DNA of 64,000 nt from Stenomitos frigidus ULC18 (GCF_003003795.1 NZ_PVWK01000098.1:86951-150950), one strand, 5' to 3'; positions 26,770 through 37,518 are shown, numbered from the stretch's first letter. Made by a program: numbers and translations. Notes: generated by a model not told the origin, from the sequence alone.

Positions 26770-27055
26770 AATGCACCACCTGTAAAGGTTTAATAAAGCG
26801 AGAAGTAATCATCCGGACTCCTCCGCGTTAAGTTACCAAACTTTTTGGAGTGCGTAAACGTCCAACATCTAGACTTTATAAATTAGAGCCGGGCTTCGCA
26901 GAACCTTTATCCATTAGCTGAGCATCCATCGGCATTCATCTTAGGTGCGTTAGTTTAGACCGTCAATTTTTAAGCAACCAACCTTTAAGGGTGCCGATTT
27001 AAAAGCAGCCAATTTGAGGGTTGCTTAGAGGGCTTAAGCGCGATCGAACCGAGGT

Positions 27056-28169
27056 TCAAACATCAACAAGCTGAGATTCTTGACGTAAATAAGCCTGAAT
27101 GAAAGGATCTAGTTCGCCATTCATAACATCTGCAATCGCTGTAGTTTCTACGCCCGTGCGGAGATCTTTTACCATTTGGTACGGATGGAAGACATAGTTA
27201 CGAATCTGATTACCCCAAGCCGCTTCGACCATATCACCGCGAATATCGGCGATTTCCTTCGCCTTTTGCTCTTGGGCAATAATCAGCAGCTTGGCTTTGA
27301 GAATGGCCAGCGCTTTCTCCTTGTTTTGCAACTGCGATCGCTCCTGGGTACAGCGAACCGCGATCCCCGTAGGAATATGCAAAATGCGTACGGCTGTTTC
27401 CACCTTGTTCACATTCTGCCCACCTTTGCCGCCAGCACGGGTGGTAGTGATTTCCAGGTCCTTAGCGGGAATGTCAAGCTGTACAGAGTTATCAATGAGG
27501 GGCATGATTTCTACCCCAGCAAAGCTCGTCTGACGCTTATCATTCGCATTGAAGGGCGAAATACGGACTAGCCGATGCGTTCCTTTCTCTGAGCGCAAGT
27601 AGCCATAGGCGTAGCGCCCATCAATCTCTAGCGTGACGGATTTAATCCCCGCTTCATCACCGTCCGATCGCTCAACCTCATGCACCTTGTACCGATGGTC
27701 TTCTGCCCACCGAAAATACATGCGTAGCAGCATCTCAGCCCAATCTTGAGCATCCGTACCGCCAGCCCCTGCATTGATAGTCAAAACAGCACCTTTTTGA
27801 TCGTAGGTGCCAGACAGCAGTTGCTGAAGCTCCCACTGGTCGAGTTCCTGACCGAGCTGGGTAACATTCGAGTGTGCTTCCTCCAACAAGGAGACATCCT
27901 CCTCTAGCTCTAACAGTTCCAATACCGCTCTAGCGTCATCTAGATTGGCTTTCCACTGATCAAACTGCTGGAGGTGCGCTTTGAGGTCATTTAGCTCCTG
28001 CAGCGTTCTTTGGGCGCTAGTTTGGTCGTCCCAGAACGTTGGCTGGGCTGCAACTTGTTCTAAGTCCTGAATTTTAGCCGTGAGTGCAGGTAGGTCAAAG
28101 ATACTCCTGAGTTTTACCCAGGCGCTCAGATAACAGTTCGACTTCCCGTTTAATTTCGAGAGTTTCCAT
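27056..28169 (-). CDS. prfB: Peptide chain release factor 2, programmed +1 frameshift
   Basis: Release factor 2, which ends translation at UGA and UAA. The body from 28096 down to 27056 is one frame, with the SPF tripeptide and the GGQ catalytic loop (AGGKGGQNVNK). A first frame starts at the ATG at 28169 (METLEIKREVELL) and stops after 24 codons at an in-frame TGA (28097-28095). The site reads CAGGAG TAT CTT TGA C: an SD-like element, the CTT slip codon and the UGA stop, the known autoregulatory frameshift site of prfB. Slippage by +1 joins YL to DLPALTAKI and gives 370 residues. Confidence 0.95.
28095..28108 (-). promoter_or_regulatory. prfB +1 programmed frameshift site
   Basis: On the minus strand an SD-like AGGAG precedes TAT CTT TGA C. 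When RF2 is scarce the ribosome pauses at UGA and slips from CUU to UUU, restoring full-length RF2. All elements of the established bacterial site are present here. Confidence 0.93.
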
Positions 28170-28245
28170 CGCGATCGTTAGCAATAAAACGTTTAGGTTA
28201 CTAGTCTAAAGCAGATCGTTGTGCAGAGACGGCATCAGCAATCAA

Positions 28246-28335
28246 GCTTACGTAGAAACCGGGTCTCTCAGCCAGAAAGGGTTGTTTGAGCTTCATAGTC
28301 TCGCTCAAAAACCCGGTTGTTTTCAGACCGTAAGC
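28246..28335. repeat. 90-bp foldback element
   Basis: Outer arms GCTTACG/CGTAAGC (28246-28252, 28329-28335), middle arms AAACCGGGT/ACCCGGTT and inner arms TTTGAGC/GCTCAAA nest in order, so the whole stretch can fold into one interrupted hairpin. It lies between the BI-1 gene and prfB, both leftward, and could act as a terminator or be a small dispersed repeat. The AGAAACCGGGT core resembles a repeat common in cyanobacterial genomes. Confidence 0.6.
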
Positions 28336-28395
28336 AAACTCGATCGCGCCTCTGAAACAGAATGTAACGAAACGAGCCTGCAGTCGTCTGTACGT

Positions 28396-29124
28396 TTAGC
28401 GCCGCCCGTTCAAAGCAATCAACAGTCGCAGGATAAAGACAAACAGGTTGATGTAGGTCAAATACATTGACAGCGCAGCGGGCAAGTACTGATCATCCCG
28501 ATAGGTGCGGGGAAGAATGTAAAAGTCGACTACAGCCGCTCCAGCGAACAGGAGCACACCGATGCCTGAGATGGCAACTTCTAAGAACGTAGGGGTATAG
28601 AGGCCAAAAAAGCTCAACCCAAACTGCAGCAGAACAACGACAAACAGAGCAATAATGCCGAGACGCACCGTTTTGGCAAGCGCCATGCCATCTGTATCGC
28701 TCAAATTGGAGCCAATCTGCCGCCCTGCAATGAAGGCGATCCCGCAGCCAAGCGCAGCAATCCCCACACCTGTAATGCCGACTCCCTGGGTTCTTAGCGC
28801 AATCGCAACCAAACCGCTGAGCGTGTACCCTGACAAGAGGCTGTAAGTAGCCAGCAGGGGCAAGGCGACACCATTGTTACCTTTAGAAGCAACACTAGAG
28901 GCAACGAAGAAGAGAATGAGTTCCAAAACCACTGCGCCCATCACAGTGGGAAAGAAGATTTCTGGGTTGTTTTCTAGAACTTTAAGACCACCCAAAGTGC
29001 CCGCTGCCGTCAGAATTAGCCCGCCACCCAACCAGGGCAACGCATTGGCAATAACGTTAGGACCAACGAGTGCGTGACCTTTAGCCTCACGCATAGCTTG
29101 CCGAAAGTTACTGGTATTGCTCAC
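28396..29124 (-). CDS. BI-1/YccA-like membrane protein
   Basis: A 242-residue protein with six or seven TM helices spread evenly over residues 30-235 and a short N-terminal soluble part. The pattern (ALPLLATYSLLSGYTLSGL; SGIGVLLFAGAAVVDFYILPRTY; MYLTYINLFVFILRLL) is that of the Bax inhibitor-1 / transmembrane BAX inhibitor motif family. In bacteria members act as pH-gated calcium leak channels or FtsH modulators. Function here is inferred from the family. Confidence 0.85.
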   Translation of the reverse strand: MSNTSNFRQAMREAKGHALVGPNVIANALPWLGGGLILTAAGTLGGLKVLENNPEIFFPTVMGAVVLELILFFVASSVASKGNNGVALPLLATYSLLSGYTLSGLVAIALRTQGVGITGVGIAALGCGIAFIAGRQIGSNLSDTDGMALAKTVRLGIIALFVVVLLQFGLSFFGLYTPTFLEVAISGIGVLLFAGAAVVDFYILPRTYRDDQYLPAALSMYLTYINLFVFILRLLIALNGRR

Positions 29125-29395
29125 GTGGCTTTCTCTCGTTTAAGAAACAGTAATGGATTGTCATACTCTCTATTTTCGCTTGAATTTTGGGAAACCGATC
29201 CAGGAAAACTAAGATTCCGCCGCTTCAGTAGCCGCTTTTCTAGGAGGAGCCCGTTAGCTAGCTGACCCAGGGCTTTACGTGTTTATGCCGAGCCCTCATA
29301 GTAGTGCCCTCTGGAATACCGTAGATCGACGATGGTTGTAACCCCTCTTTCTGAAGAACAATGAGCTCAACTCTGAAGTGAAAGGTGACCTGCAG

Positions 29396-30181
29396 ATGAT
29401 GGCTACTCAACCCTCGATTCGTACTCGCGGTATGGAATTGCTGATGTCCTACTATCAGCACCCCTCTGTTAAAGTTCGCAACCAATTGGTGCAGTTAAAC
29501 GCAGGTTTAGTGAGAAAAATCGCCCATCGCGTGAGCCACCAATGCGCCGAACCATACGAAGATCTTGAACAAATTGGTTATCTGGGCTTAATTCGTGCGA
29601 TCGAGCGCTTTAATCCTCATCAGGGCTGTGCCTTTAGTTCCTTTGCTGTGCCTTATATCCGTGGTGAGATGCTGCACTTTCTGCGCGATCGCAGCGGTAC
29701 AGTTAAGATTCCCCGTCGTTGGCAACAACTAAACAAAGAAGGGCAACGAGTGCGTGAAGCACTGATGGAAGCAACGGGTCGCCAGCCTACAGACAACGAA
29801 ATTGCTGAAGCACTGGGCGTCACAGTCAACGAATGGCGTGAAAGCAAGCTGGCTACGAAAAACCGCCTGCCGCTTAGTCTCGATGCCACCATCTGTCAGC
29901 AAATCGACTCACCCATGACGCTGGGCGACACGCTCCCCGATGCTCACTATCAAACGCTACAGAACCTGGAAGAAGATCGGCAGCAGCTTCAGCGAGCCAT
30001 GAATCAGCTAGAGGACAAAACGCGGCAGGCGATCGAATTTGTGTTCATCCAAGATCTCTCTCGCAAAGAAGTCGCCGAACAAATCGGTGTCAGCCCCATG
30101 ACAGTGACGCGCCGCATTCACCGTGGCATTCAGCAAATGGTCACACTACTGCAGCCTCAAGTCCTACAGACTGATCCCTAG
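29396..30181 (+). CDS. sigF: Group 3 RNA polymerase sigma factor SigF
   Basis: A 261-residue sigma-70 family protein lacking region 1. Region 2 has the DLEQIGYLGLIRAIERF core and the FSSFAVPYIRGEMLHFLRD -10 recognition segment; region 3 and a region 4 helix-turn-helix (SRKEVAEQIGVSPMTVTRRIHRG) follow. It is closest in pattern to cyanobacterial SigF, which in Synechocystis controls pili and motility genes. The ATG at 29396 has AAAGGTGA 8 bases upstream, favouring it over an ATG six codons earlier. A strong terminator follows. Confidence 0.93.
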   Translation: MMATQPSIRTRGMELLMSYYQHPSVKVRNQLVQLNAGLVRKIAHRVSHQCAEPYEDLEQIGYLGLIRAIERFNPHQGCAFSSFAVPYIRGEMLHFLRDRSGTVKIPRRWQQLNKEGQRVREALMEATGRQPTDNEIAEALGVTVNEWRESKLATKNRLPLSLDATICQQIDSPMTLGDTLPDAHYQTLQNLEEDRQQLQRAMNQLEDKTRQAIEFVFIQDLSRKEVAEQIGVSPMTVTRRIHRGIQQMVTLLQPQVLQTDP

Positions 30182-30236
30182 GCCTTGCGCCATTCCATCG
30201 TTCGGTTACGCTTTCACTAAGTACCTAGTATCCTGT

Positions 30237-30268
30237 GCTGGATTAGCTACGGCTGATCCAGCTTTTTT
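30237..30268 (+). terminator. Rho-independent terminator of sigF
   Basis: An 11-bp stem GCTGGATTAGC/GCTGATCCAGC (one G-T wobble) with a TACG tetraloop, followed directly by six T. A textbook terminator between the convergent sigF and ubiA genes. Confidence 0.92.
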
Positions 30269-30292
30269 AATGGCTTCAAAACTTTGTACCCG

Positions 30293-31198
30293 TCATCCTC
30301 TTGCGCCGAAAAGCATGCCGATCAGCAGCACGAAACCGATCGCGACATTTTGTTTGAAAAGCTGAGCGTAGACGCGATGAGGAATCGTTTTTTGGCAGAG
30401 TCGGTAGTATTGCCAGGCCCAGATCATCGCAGCGATCGCCAGTGCAACCCAGAATGCTAGTCCCAGCGGCATAGAAAGACCTAAGCTGGCTAGGCAGGCG
30501 ATGGTGCCAGCGAAAAAAAAGCCCACTGCATGGGATACGTACGCGCCGAAGAAGAGGGCACCCGATTGGATGCCAATGCGGCGATCATCCTCGCGATCGG
30601 ACATGGCATAAACGATATCAAAACCAAGCGTCCATAGTACAGTGGCACCCCACAGAAGCCAGGTTGCTTTGCCCAGGCAGGGTGTTGACGCAACGACTGC
30701 GTTGCAGCTGACGGCGCTCCAGCTAATGAGCACAGCAAAGCCCCAGGCGATCGCCAGCACCAACTGCGGAATGGGAAAAACGCGTTTTGCAAGCGGATAC
30801 AAAATAATCACAGGAACGGCTGCGACACAGAGCCAAAAGGTGAGTGGATTGAGATAAAGCGACAAGCCCCAAGCACTGCCAAAGGCTACTAGCGCAATGA
30901 CCAAACCAACCTTGACTGAAAGGGTGCGCGCAGCCAAAGGCCGATTGCGAGTACGTTGGACTTTGGGATCAATGTCTCGATCCCAAAGGTCATTAACAAT
31001 GCAACCAGCGGCACTGGTAGCAAGAGTGCCGAAAATAATGACACCTACCAACGGTAAAGGCGGTGTCCCCCGTGCTGCTAGAACGACTGCCCACAAAGCC
31101 GGAAGCATAAGAATTAAGCGACCTTCTGGCTTGTCCCAGCGTAGAAGCCGGAAAATAGTCAGCCAAGCTGGTGTGCGGCGTTCAGGCAAAAGAGACAT
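30293..31198 (-). CDS. ubiA: 4-hydroxybenzoate polyprenyltransferase (UbiA family)
   Basis: A 301-residue membrane prenyltransferase with about eight TM helices. The two Mg-prenyl-diphosphate motifs are present: NDLWDRDID near residue 70 and DREDDRR near 205. WDKPEGRLILMLPALWAV at the start matches 4-hydroxybenzoate polyprenyltransferases. In cyanobacteria the homologue (often called plqA) makes the first prenylated intermediate of plastoquinone. Length is normal and no residue anomalies are seen. Confidence 0.92.
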   Translation of the reverse strand: MSLLPERRTPAWLTIFRLLRWDKPEGRLILMLPALWAVVLAARGTPPLPLVGVIIFGTLATSAAGCIVNDLWDRDIDPKVQRTRNRPLAARTLSVKVGLVIALVAFGSAWGLSLYLNPLTFWLCVAAVPVIILYPLAKRVFPIPQLVLAIAWGFAVLISWSAVSCNAVVASTPCLGKATWLLWGATVLWTLGFDIVYAMSDREDDRRIGIQSGALFFGAYVSHAVGFFFAGTIACLASLGLSMPLGLAFWVALAIAAMIWAWQYYRLCQKTIPHRVYAQLFKQNVAIGFVLLIGMLFGARG

Positions 31199-31302
31199 GG
31201 AAGCGATAAATTAAGTCTGTCACTACTTTATCGCTTCACTCCTCGCTACTCACCCTCAAATTCTCATTGTTTCGTTAAGGTTGACTATTCATTGAGCTAT
31301 GC

Positions 31303-32406
31303 CTAGTTAAGGCTGAGTAGCTTCTGTTGTAACTGTTGAAGGTGCTGGCTGTTTTTTTGCCAGATTGCCCACGCACTGAAGCGGAGTGATACTTTGGTGC
31401 CGCCTGCATAGGTTTTTAAGCCGTACTTCTGTTCCAGAATCGCAGCGTCTGTCAAGGAGACTGGTACCAACTGGTCAAAAATATCATCGTAAAGCCACTG
31501 TGTATTGGCAGCCTTGAAATCTAGATATGCTTTCCAGAGCTTGACAACAGTTTGATGGTCATCAATGGCGGCTAAGAGCACTGGGTAGACTGGGTGGTTC
31601 CTGGCATCTGGTTGGGTCGCAAATTGGTTGAAAGACTGTTGCAGTGCTTCAACGAGACGAGTGTAGTCTTCGTAACTAACGCCAACTTGTTGGGGTGTCA
31701 GGTTTAATTGATAGAAGTTGTCCGGTATGCTCTTTAGTCTGGCGGCTGTTTCGGAAAACTGTCTAAAGGTCAGAAGTGCCTGGTTTTCAGTGATCAGACG
31801 CTGGTTAATAGCACTGTAATTGCTGCGGTAGTCCGTCAGTTTTGCTTGACTTTGCAGCGCGATCGCGGTTGTCGGTGGGATCGACTGGAGTAAACCAATG
31901 GCAGCACGCCATTTACGACTGGCACGCTGCCAAACTTTGAGCGAGTGGGGTGGCTTTTGCACAGTGACGGCGGCCTGCCAGGCTAGCGTTTGAGCCGCTT
32001 TAAACCTTTCAGCCGCAGTTGTTTCAGTCGTCAGACGATCGCTAATAGCGGCGTAATTGCTCTGATAAACTGCCCTTTTTTCCTTCGCCTCTGCTGCAAC
32101 GGGTGACCTTTCAGGAATCGCTTCTAACCGATTAATGGCCTGTCTCCATTTCACGCGTGCGGCTTGCCAGGTTTCGACTGAATGTGGGGGATGTTGCACC
32201 ATTACGGCGGCATCCCAAGCAAGTCTACGAGCGGCGACAAAGTTATCGAGCGCAGAAGTATTTTGCGGTGTTGCCGTCTTGAGCGACATTGAATCGTTCG
32301 TCAACGCTTGGCTTGAATCATCTGCAAAGCTGTGATCGTCAGTGTTACAGGCGCTCAGTAGCAAGATGACGGTTGCGAAACCGATGGTCAAACGCAGATA
32401 GTGCAT
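31303..32406 (-). CDS. Lipoprotein with duplicated alpha-helical module
   Basis: A 367-residue protein with a lipobox (LLLSAC, Cys20), so it should be lipid-anchored. After a Ser/Thr-rich spacer, residues about 57-100 and 137-180 are two copies of a module with the pattern A-LAW-AAV-VQ-PPHS-WQ-A--KWR-AI--L--IP. The C-terminal 160 residues form a separate helical domain. The duplicated PPHS/KWR module occurs in cyanobacterial proteins of unknown function. I cannot name a role. Confidence 0.75.
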   Translation of the reverse strand: MHYLRLTIGFATVILLLSACNTDDHSFADDSSQALTNDSMSLKTATPQNTSALDNFVAARRLAWDAAVMVQHPPHSVETWQAARVKWRQAINRLEAIPERSPVAAEAKEKRAVYQSNYAAISDRLTTETTAAERFKAAQTLAWQAAVTVQKPPHSLKVWQRASRKWRAAIGLLQSIPPTTAIALQSQAKLTDYRSNYSAINQRLITENQALLTFRQFSETAARLKSIPDNFYQLNLTPQQVGVSYEDYTRLVEALQQSFNQFATQPDARNHPVYPVLLAAIDDHQTVVKLWKAYLDFKAANTQWLYDDIFDQLVPVSLTDAAILEQKYGLKTYAGGTKVSLRFSAWAIWQKNSQHLQQLQQKLLSLN

Positions 32407-32659
32407 TATTTTTCGATCGTAGGTAACCGGAGACTAGACAGATCGCCAGACTTACACTGTCGCCGCTCCTAACAGCTCTATATTGCCTCAACCAAACTAA
32501 GGATGAGAGGATGGCATCGTAGAGGGCTACAATAATCAGATCGATCCATCAAACAAAAACTGCCTGAAGCGGTAGCTTTCAACACGGCAATGACCCATTA
32601 CTGTGTCGGCAACCTGCCCTCATACCGAGACCGATCTTAATCCACAAACTAATCTCTGC

Positions 32660-33388
32660 ATGACTGTTCGTTCAAAGCTCTATGAAGGCAAAGCTAAAAT
32701 TCTCTACGCCACTGATGATCCAGAGGTACTGCTCACCTATTTTAAGGATGATGCCACTGCCTTTAACGCACAGAAGCGCGGCAGTATTGAGGGTAAAGGT
32801 GCATTCAATTGCGCGATCGCCAGCCATCTGTTTAAGCAACTTGAAGTCAGCGGTATTGCCACTCACTTTATTGAGCAAACGAGCAGCAATGAGATGCGGG
32901 TGCGAGCCGTAAAGATTTTGCCAATTGAAGTCGTTGTCAGGAACATTGCAGCCGGTAGTCTCTGTCAACAGACCGGAATAGCGTTAGGAACCTTGCTGGA
33001 ACAACCATTAGTGGAGTTTTACTACAAGAATGATGCGCTCGGCGATCCCTTGCTTACGGTCGATCGACTCTTGTTAATGGCACTCGCCACCTCAGAACAG
33101 GTCAATCAGCTAAGAGCAATGGCACTCAAAGTCAATGATGTTTTGAAAGCCTTTTTCTTACAATGCGGCATCACTCTGGTAGATTTCAAGCTAGAGTTTG
33201 GGCTGGATCAACAGCGCCAGCTTCTTCTGGCAGACGAAATTAGCCCTGATACCTGTCGCCTTTGGAATCAAACCGATGATGATCCCCAACAGCGTGTGAT
33301 GGATAAAGATCGCTTCCGTCACGATTTAGGTGATGTTGCTTTGGCTTATCAGCAAGTAATGGAGAGAGTTTTGAAGCATACGTTGTAA
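32660..33388 (+). CDS. purC: SAICAR synthetase
   Basis: Starting at the ATG at 32660 (MTVRSKLYEGKAKILYATDD) gives 242 residues, the usual PurC length; the upstream in-frame ATG at 32603 would add 19 unconserved residues. PurC joins aspartate to CAIR in step 8 of purine synthesis. Motifs include LYEGKAKI, KRGSIEGKG, FIEQTSSNEM, VEVVVRNIAAGSLC, LADEISPDTCRLW and DKDRFRHDLG. It precedes bamA and the lipid A genes, an order seen in other cyanobacteria. Confidence 0.95.
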   Translation: MTVRSKLYEGKAKILYATDDPEVLLTYFKDDATAFNAQKRGSIEGKGAFNCAIASHLFKQLEVSGIATHFIEQTSSNEMRVRAVKILPIEVVVRNIAAGSLCQQTGIALGTLLEQPLVEFYYKNDALGDPLLTVDRLLLMALATSEQVNQLRAMALKVNDVLKAFFLQCGITLVDFKLEFGLDQQRQLLLADEISPDTCRLWNQTDDDPQQRVMDKDRFRHDLGDVALAYQQVMERVLKHTL

Positions 33389-33628
33389 GGTGAGACTGTT
33401 AGCAGCAAAGCCTTTTCGGTTGATTTCTAGCCTCGATCAGGGGGAACTCTTTACAGCAAGCTTTCTCTTAGTACCGATCAATGCGGTAAAATTTCACAGT
33501 TTGCCAGCTTTTTTAATCTCGTCCGAGTTTAATCTGACCTCAGTTTAGTCTGCTTAAGTTATTGCTGTTTCGTGGGTCCTGCTTTAGACAGGACGTGGTG
33601 TGTGGACGTGTCAACTAATCCGAACAAT

Positions 33629-35926
33629 ATGCGTTTTTCTCCAGTTTTGGTGGCGTTTCTTGCTGCCACAGCAACGCTAGGTTTATCGAACACAGCAAAG
33701 GGGCAGACCGCTGACCCGGCCCCAGTGCAGACGTCGAATCAATCTGCCAAAGTCATCGGTAGTACGGCGAAGGTAATGGGTGCCCCCTTAGCGACAAAGC
33801 CAACCGTAGCCCTAAAACCGTCAGATTTGCTGCGTGGGCTGTCGGCTCTGCCGACAAGCAGGCACGGAACAACAAGTAAGCGATCGCAGACGCCCCCCCC
33901 TGCGATCGCGCAGGCAGGGCCCGGACAAGAAGCGCCCAGCCAGATTCAGATTACTCCGGGTGCCCCCCTTCCAACCGCCCCACTAAAGACTCCGGAGGCA
34001 GCGCCCACTCCAACGACTCCAGAAGCGACGCCCACACCAGAAGCGCCTTCGACGCCAGGAGCGACACCGACGCCCGCCCAACCCTTCACACCGGAAACAA
34101 CACAACCCTCTGAGCAAGAGCCACCGGTGCTGGTGAGTGAGGTGCTTGTGCAAGGCGTTGAAGGCGATATTCAACAACAAGTCTATCAAGTGATTCGCAC
34201 TCAACCCGGACGCACAACGACGCGTACCCAGTTGCAGGAAGATATCAACGCCATTTTTGCCACGGGTTACTTTTCCAATGTCCGAGCCGTACCGACTGAT
34301 ACGCCATTGGGTGTGCGTGTCACGTTTGAGGTGCAGCTCAACCCCGTTTTGCAGAAGGTGCAGTTAGACGGCACTACGCTTTTGCCAGAACCTGTGATTA
34401 CGGATGCCTTCAGCGACCAATATGGCAAAGTGCTGAACCTGGTGCAGCTGCAAGAAGGCATCAAAAAAGTCAATAAGTGGTATCAAGATAACGGCTACGT
34501 GTTGGCTCAAGTGGTTGACGCACCACAGGTTTCGCCAGATGGTGTCGTCACATTGCAAGTTGCAGAAGGGGTGGTTGAGAACATCCAGGTTCGCTTTACG
34601 AATAAAGATGGCGAGGACAAGGATGCTAAAGGCAATCCGATTCGGGGACGAACACGCGATTTTATCGTTACACGCGAATTTGAGCTGAAGCCGGGGCAAG
34701 TCTTTAACCGCACAAAAGTAGAGCGCGATCTACAACGGGTGTTTGGCTTAGGGATTTTTGACGACGTGAAGCTGTCGCTCTCTCCGGGGCAAGACCCACG
34801 CAAAGTGGTTGTGGTGGCTAACGTGGTCGAGAAAAAGGGTGGCTCGATCGCGGCTGGTGCGGGCATCAGCTCTGCCAGCGGCCTATTTGGTACGGTGAGC
34901 TACCAGCAGCAAAACCTGGGTGGCAACAACCAAAAACTCGGTGCGGAAGTGCAGCTTGGTGTGCGGGAATTGCTGTTTGACCTGAACTTTACCGATCCCT
35001 GGATTGGCGGCGATCCGTTCCGTACGTCTTACACGGTCAACTTGTTCCGACGCCAAACGATCTCGCTGATCTTTGATGGTGGCAAACCGGATATCAACCT
35101 GCCAAATGGCGATACGCCTAGAGTCGTAAGAACCGGTGGCGGTATTAGTTTTTCCCGCCCTCTCAATGGGAACCCCTACGCTCGACCGGAATGGGCTGCT
35201 TCGCTGGGCGTGCAGTATCAGCGCGTCAGAATTAATGACGGTGATGGCAAACTCACTCCTAAAGATGAGCTGGGCAATAACCTCAGTTTCAGCGGTACTG
35301 GCAAAGATGACCTGTTTACGGTGCAGTTTGGGGTCGTACGCGATCGCCGTAATGATTTACTGCGCCCAACGGCTGGGTCGCTGCTGCGGTTGGGTACCGA
35401 ACAGTCTGCTCCACTAGGTACCGGCAACATTTTCTTCAACCGTCTGCGTGGAAGCTACAGCTTCTACATACCGACGCGTCTGCTTCAGTTTACGAAAGCC
35501 TGTCGAGATCCCAAAGCCAAGCCAGCTGACTGTTCTCAAGCCTTCGCCTTTAACATTCAAGGCGGCACGGTGCTAGGCGATTTACCTCCCTATGAAGCCT
35601 TCGCACTGGGTGGTAGCAACTCTGTTCGGGGCTATGATGAAGGCGATCTGGGCAGCGCCAAGAGCTTTATTCAGGCAACCGTGGAGTATCGCTTTCCAGT
35701 CTTCTCAGTGATTTCTGGTGCTCTATTTTTGGATGCAGCGACCGACTTTGGCACTGGTAAAAATGTGATCGGTAATCCAGCCGGTGTGCGAGGGAAACCT
35801 GGGGAGGGCTTTGGCTACGGTCTCGGTCTGCGGATTCAGTCGCCATTGGGTCCTATTCGGGTTGACTTTGGCATTAACGATAGCGGTAATACTCAGTTCC
35901 ACTTCGGCATCGGAGAACGTTTTTGA
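33629..35926 (+). CDS. bamA: Outer membrane assembly protein BamA/Omp85
   Basis: The ATG at 33629 starts a signal peptide ([20 protein letters not shown]), which an upstream GTG at 33572 would spoil; 765 residues result. A long Pro/Thr/Ala-rich linker (roughly 85-165) precedes three POTRA domains ([55 protein letters not shown]) and a 16-stranded barrel ending in FHFGIGERF with the terminal Phe of Omp85 proteins. It inserts beta-barrels into the outer membrane. The stop overlaps the lpxC start by one base (TGATG), so the two are translationally coupled. Confidence 0.94.
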   Translation: MRFSPVLVAFLAATATLGLSNTAKGQTADPAPVQTSNQSAKVIGSTAKVMGAPLATKPTVALKPSDLLRGLSALPTSRHGTTSKRSQTPPPAIAQAGPGQEAPSQIQITPGAPLPTAPLKTPEAAPTPTTPEATPTPEAPSTPGATPTPAQPFTPETTQPSEQEPPVLVSEVLVQGVEGDIQQQVYQVIRTQPGRTTTRTQLQEDINAIFATGYFSNVRAVPTDTPLGVRVTFEVQLNPVLQKVQLDGTTLLPEPVITDAFSDQYGKVLNLVQLQEGIKKVNKWYQDNGYVLAQVVDAPQVSPDGVVTLQVAEGVVENIQVRFTNKDGEDKDAKGNPIRGRTRDFIVTREFELKPGQVFNRTKVERDLQRVFGLGIFDDVKLSLSPGQDPRKVVVVANVVEKKGGSIAAGAGISSASGLFGTVSYQQQNLGGNNQKLGAEVQLGVRELLFDLNFTDPWIGGDPFRTSYTVNLFRRQTISLIFDGGKPDINLPNGDTPRVVRTGGGISFSRPLNGNPYARPEWAASLGVQYQRVRINDGDGKLTPKDELGNNLSFSGTGKDDLFTVQFGVVRDRRNDLLRPTAGSLLRLGTEQSAPLGTGNIFFNRLRGSYSFYIPTRLLQFTKACRDPKAKPADCSQAFAFNIQGGTVLGDLPPYEAFALGGSNSVRGYDEGDLGSAKSFIQATVEYRFPVFSVISGALFLDAATDFGTGKNVIGNPAGVRGKPGEGFGYGLGLRIQSPLGPIRVDFGINDSGNTQFHFGIGERF

Positions 35927-36852
35927 TGGAGCGAGAAGTCAAAAAGCAGGAGCCAAAAAGCAGAGTATGGGCTACCACTGGTGTTGTCGAAACGCGTCGA
36001 GTTGAAGAGAAGCCGCCGCTGCAACACACCCTGAAGGCGGAATTTGTGCGATCGGGCGTCGGGCTGCATACGGGGCTAGCGGTTCAGGTGCGGGTTTTGC
36101 CTGCACCTGTGGGGCGCGGTCGCTACTTTGCACGAGTAGACAAACCAGGCGCACCAGAGGTGTCGGCACAGGTGACCGCCGTTCGTCAAACGACGCTCTC
36201 GACTGAGCTAGCGCAAGGAGAGGCTGACGTGCGAACGGTGGAGCATCTGCTTGCTGCCCTTGCAGGTATGGGCGTGGCGAATGCCCGCATTGAAATCGAT
36301 GGTTCAGAGGTGCCGTTGCTCGATGGTTCTGCGAAAGAGTGGGTGGAGGCGATCGCTCAGGCTGGTACCGTTGCCCAAACAGAACCATGTGTTGTCTCTA
36401 GTATTGAAGAGCCTCTGTGGATCAGGGAGGGTGATGCCTTTGTGGCTGCTCTCCCGTCGAGTGAGCTCCGCTTTACCTACGGCATTGATTTTGCTCTGTC
36501 GGCGATCGGTAAGCAGTGGTACAGTTGGTCACCAGAGGAGGCTGGCGATGACACAACAACATTTGCCGCTGCCATTGCGCCTGCCCGCACCTTTGGGCTG
36601 GCACATCAAATTGAAGCCCTCCGTGATCGCGGGCTGATTAAAGGCGGTACTCTAGACAATGCCCTTGTTTGCGGTTCAGACGGTTGGTTAAATCCGCCCT
36701 TGCGCTTTCTAAATGAACCAGTGCGTCATAAACTCTTAGACTTAGTAGGAGATTTGAGTCTGCTAGGAGATTTCCCCACCGCCCATTTTCTAGCGTATAA
36801 GGCTAGCCATCATCTGCACACTCAGCTAGCGCGAGCGATCGCTGCTCCCTAA
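35926..36852 (+). CDS. lpxC: UDP-3-O-acyl-N-acetylglucosamine deacetylase
   Basis: LpxC carries out the committed, zinc-dependent deacetylation of lipid A synthesis. At 308 residues it is typical. Zinc and catalytic motifs are present: [10 protein letters not shown] (first His), the PARTFG segment, and [14 protein letters not shown] (His/Asp ligands), with a further His in the KASHHLH tail. The N-terminal about 35 residues are a poorly conserved extension. Start ATG overlaps the bamA stop. Confidence 0.95.
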   Translation: MEREVKKQEPKSRVWATTGVVETRRVEEKPPLQHTLKAEFVRSGVGLHTGLAVQVRVLPAPVGRGRYFARVDKPGAPEVSAQVTAVRQTTLSTELAQGEADVRTVEHLLAALAGMGVANARIEIDGSEVPLLDGSAKEWVEAIAQAGTVAQTEPCVVSSIEEPLWIREGDAFVAALPSSELRFTYGIDFALSAIGKQWYSWSPEEAGDDTTTFAAAIAPARTFGLAHQIEALRDRGLIKGGTLDNALVCGSDGWLNPPLRFLNEPVRHKLLDLVGDLSLLGDFPTAHFLAYKASHHLHTQLARAIAAP

Positions 36853-36969
36853 TTCTAGCGGGTAGTTGTAAAGCCTTCCGGGCCCACCAGAAAAGTTTGC
36901 TAGCCGCCAACCTCTTAACAGTCGCCACGTCTGCCGTCCCTACCGCACCTCTATCAAAGCCCTAAACTC

Positions 36970-37518
36970 ATGTCGATCTTTACTGATGTCAATACTCCCG
37001 GCGCGTCTTCCAGCCACGTAACCACTCATACTCAAGCCGAGACCGATCACATTGCGTCTGGGCATTCCCATCCAGAAGCAGAAGAAATGATTATTTCGAT
37101 CGAAGAAATTCAAAAACTTCTGCCTCATCGTTATCCGTTTTCGTTGGTTGATCGCATCATTAAGTACTCACCAGGAAAGCTCGCTGTTGGCATCAAAAAC
37201 GTGACGTTTAACGAACCGCATTTTCAAGGACACTTTCCGGGTCGCCCGATTATGCCGGGTGTTCTCATTGTGGAAGCAATGGCGCAGGTGGGAGGCGTTG
37301 TGCTGACGCAGATGGCAGATATTCAGGGAGGACTCTTTATGTTTGCGGGCATTGATAAGGTGCGGTTTCGTCGGCCCGTCGTACCAGGTGACCAGCTCGT
37401 CATGACGGTGGAACTTTTATCTGTGAAGCGTCGTCGGTTTGGGACAATGCAGGGGCGCGCTGAAGTTGACGGTCGCCTGGTTGCTGAGGGTGAACTGACC
37501 TTTGCTCTGGTTGACTGA
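36970..37518 (+). CDS. fabZ: 3-hydroxyacyl-ACP dehydratase FabZ
   Basis: FabZ removes water from 3-hydroxyacyl-ACP in fatty acid elongation and competes with LpxA for the same substrate. The hot-dog core has [13 protein letters not shown], the catalytic His88 in [10 protein letters not shown] and Glu102 in VEAMAQ, and [12 protein letters not shown]. The 182-residue length includes a roughly 40-residue N-terminal extension, normal for cyanobacteria; ATG codon 40 would be a shorter option. It sits between lpxC and lpxA. Confidence 0.95.
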   Translation: MSIFTDVNTPGASSSHVTTHTQAETDHIASGHSHPEAEEMIISIEEIQKLLPHRYPFSLVDRIIKYSPGKLAVGIKNVTFNEPHFQGHFPGRPIMPGVLIVEAMAQVGGVVLTQMADIQGGLFMFAGIDKVRFRRPVVPGDQLVMTVELLSVKRRRFGTMQGRAEVDGRLVAEGELTFALVD

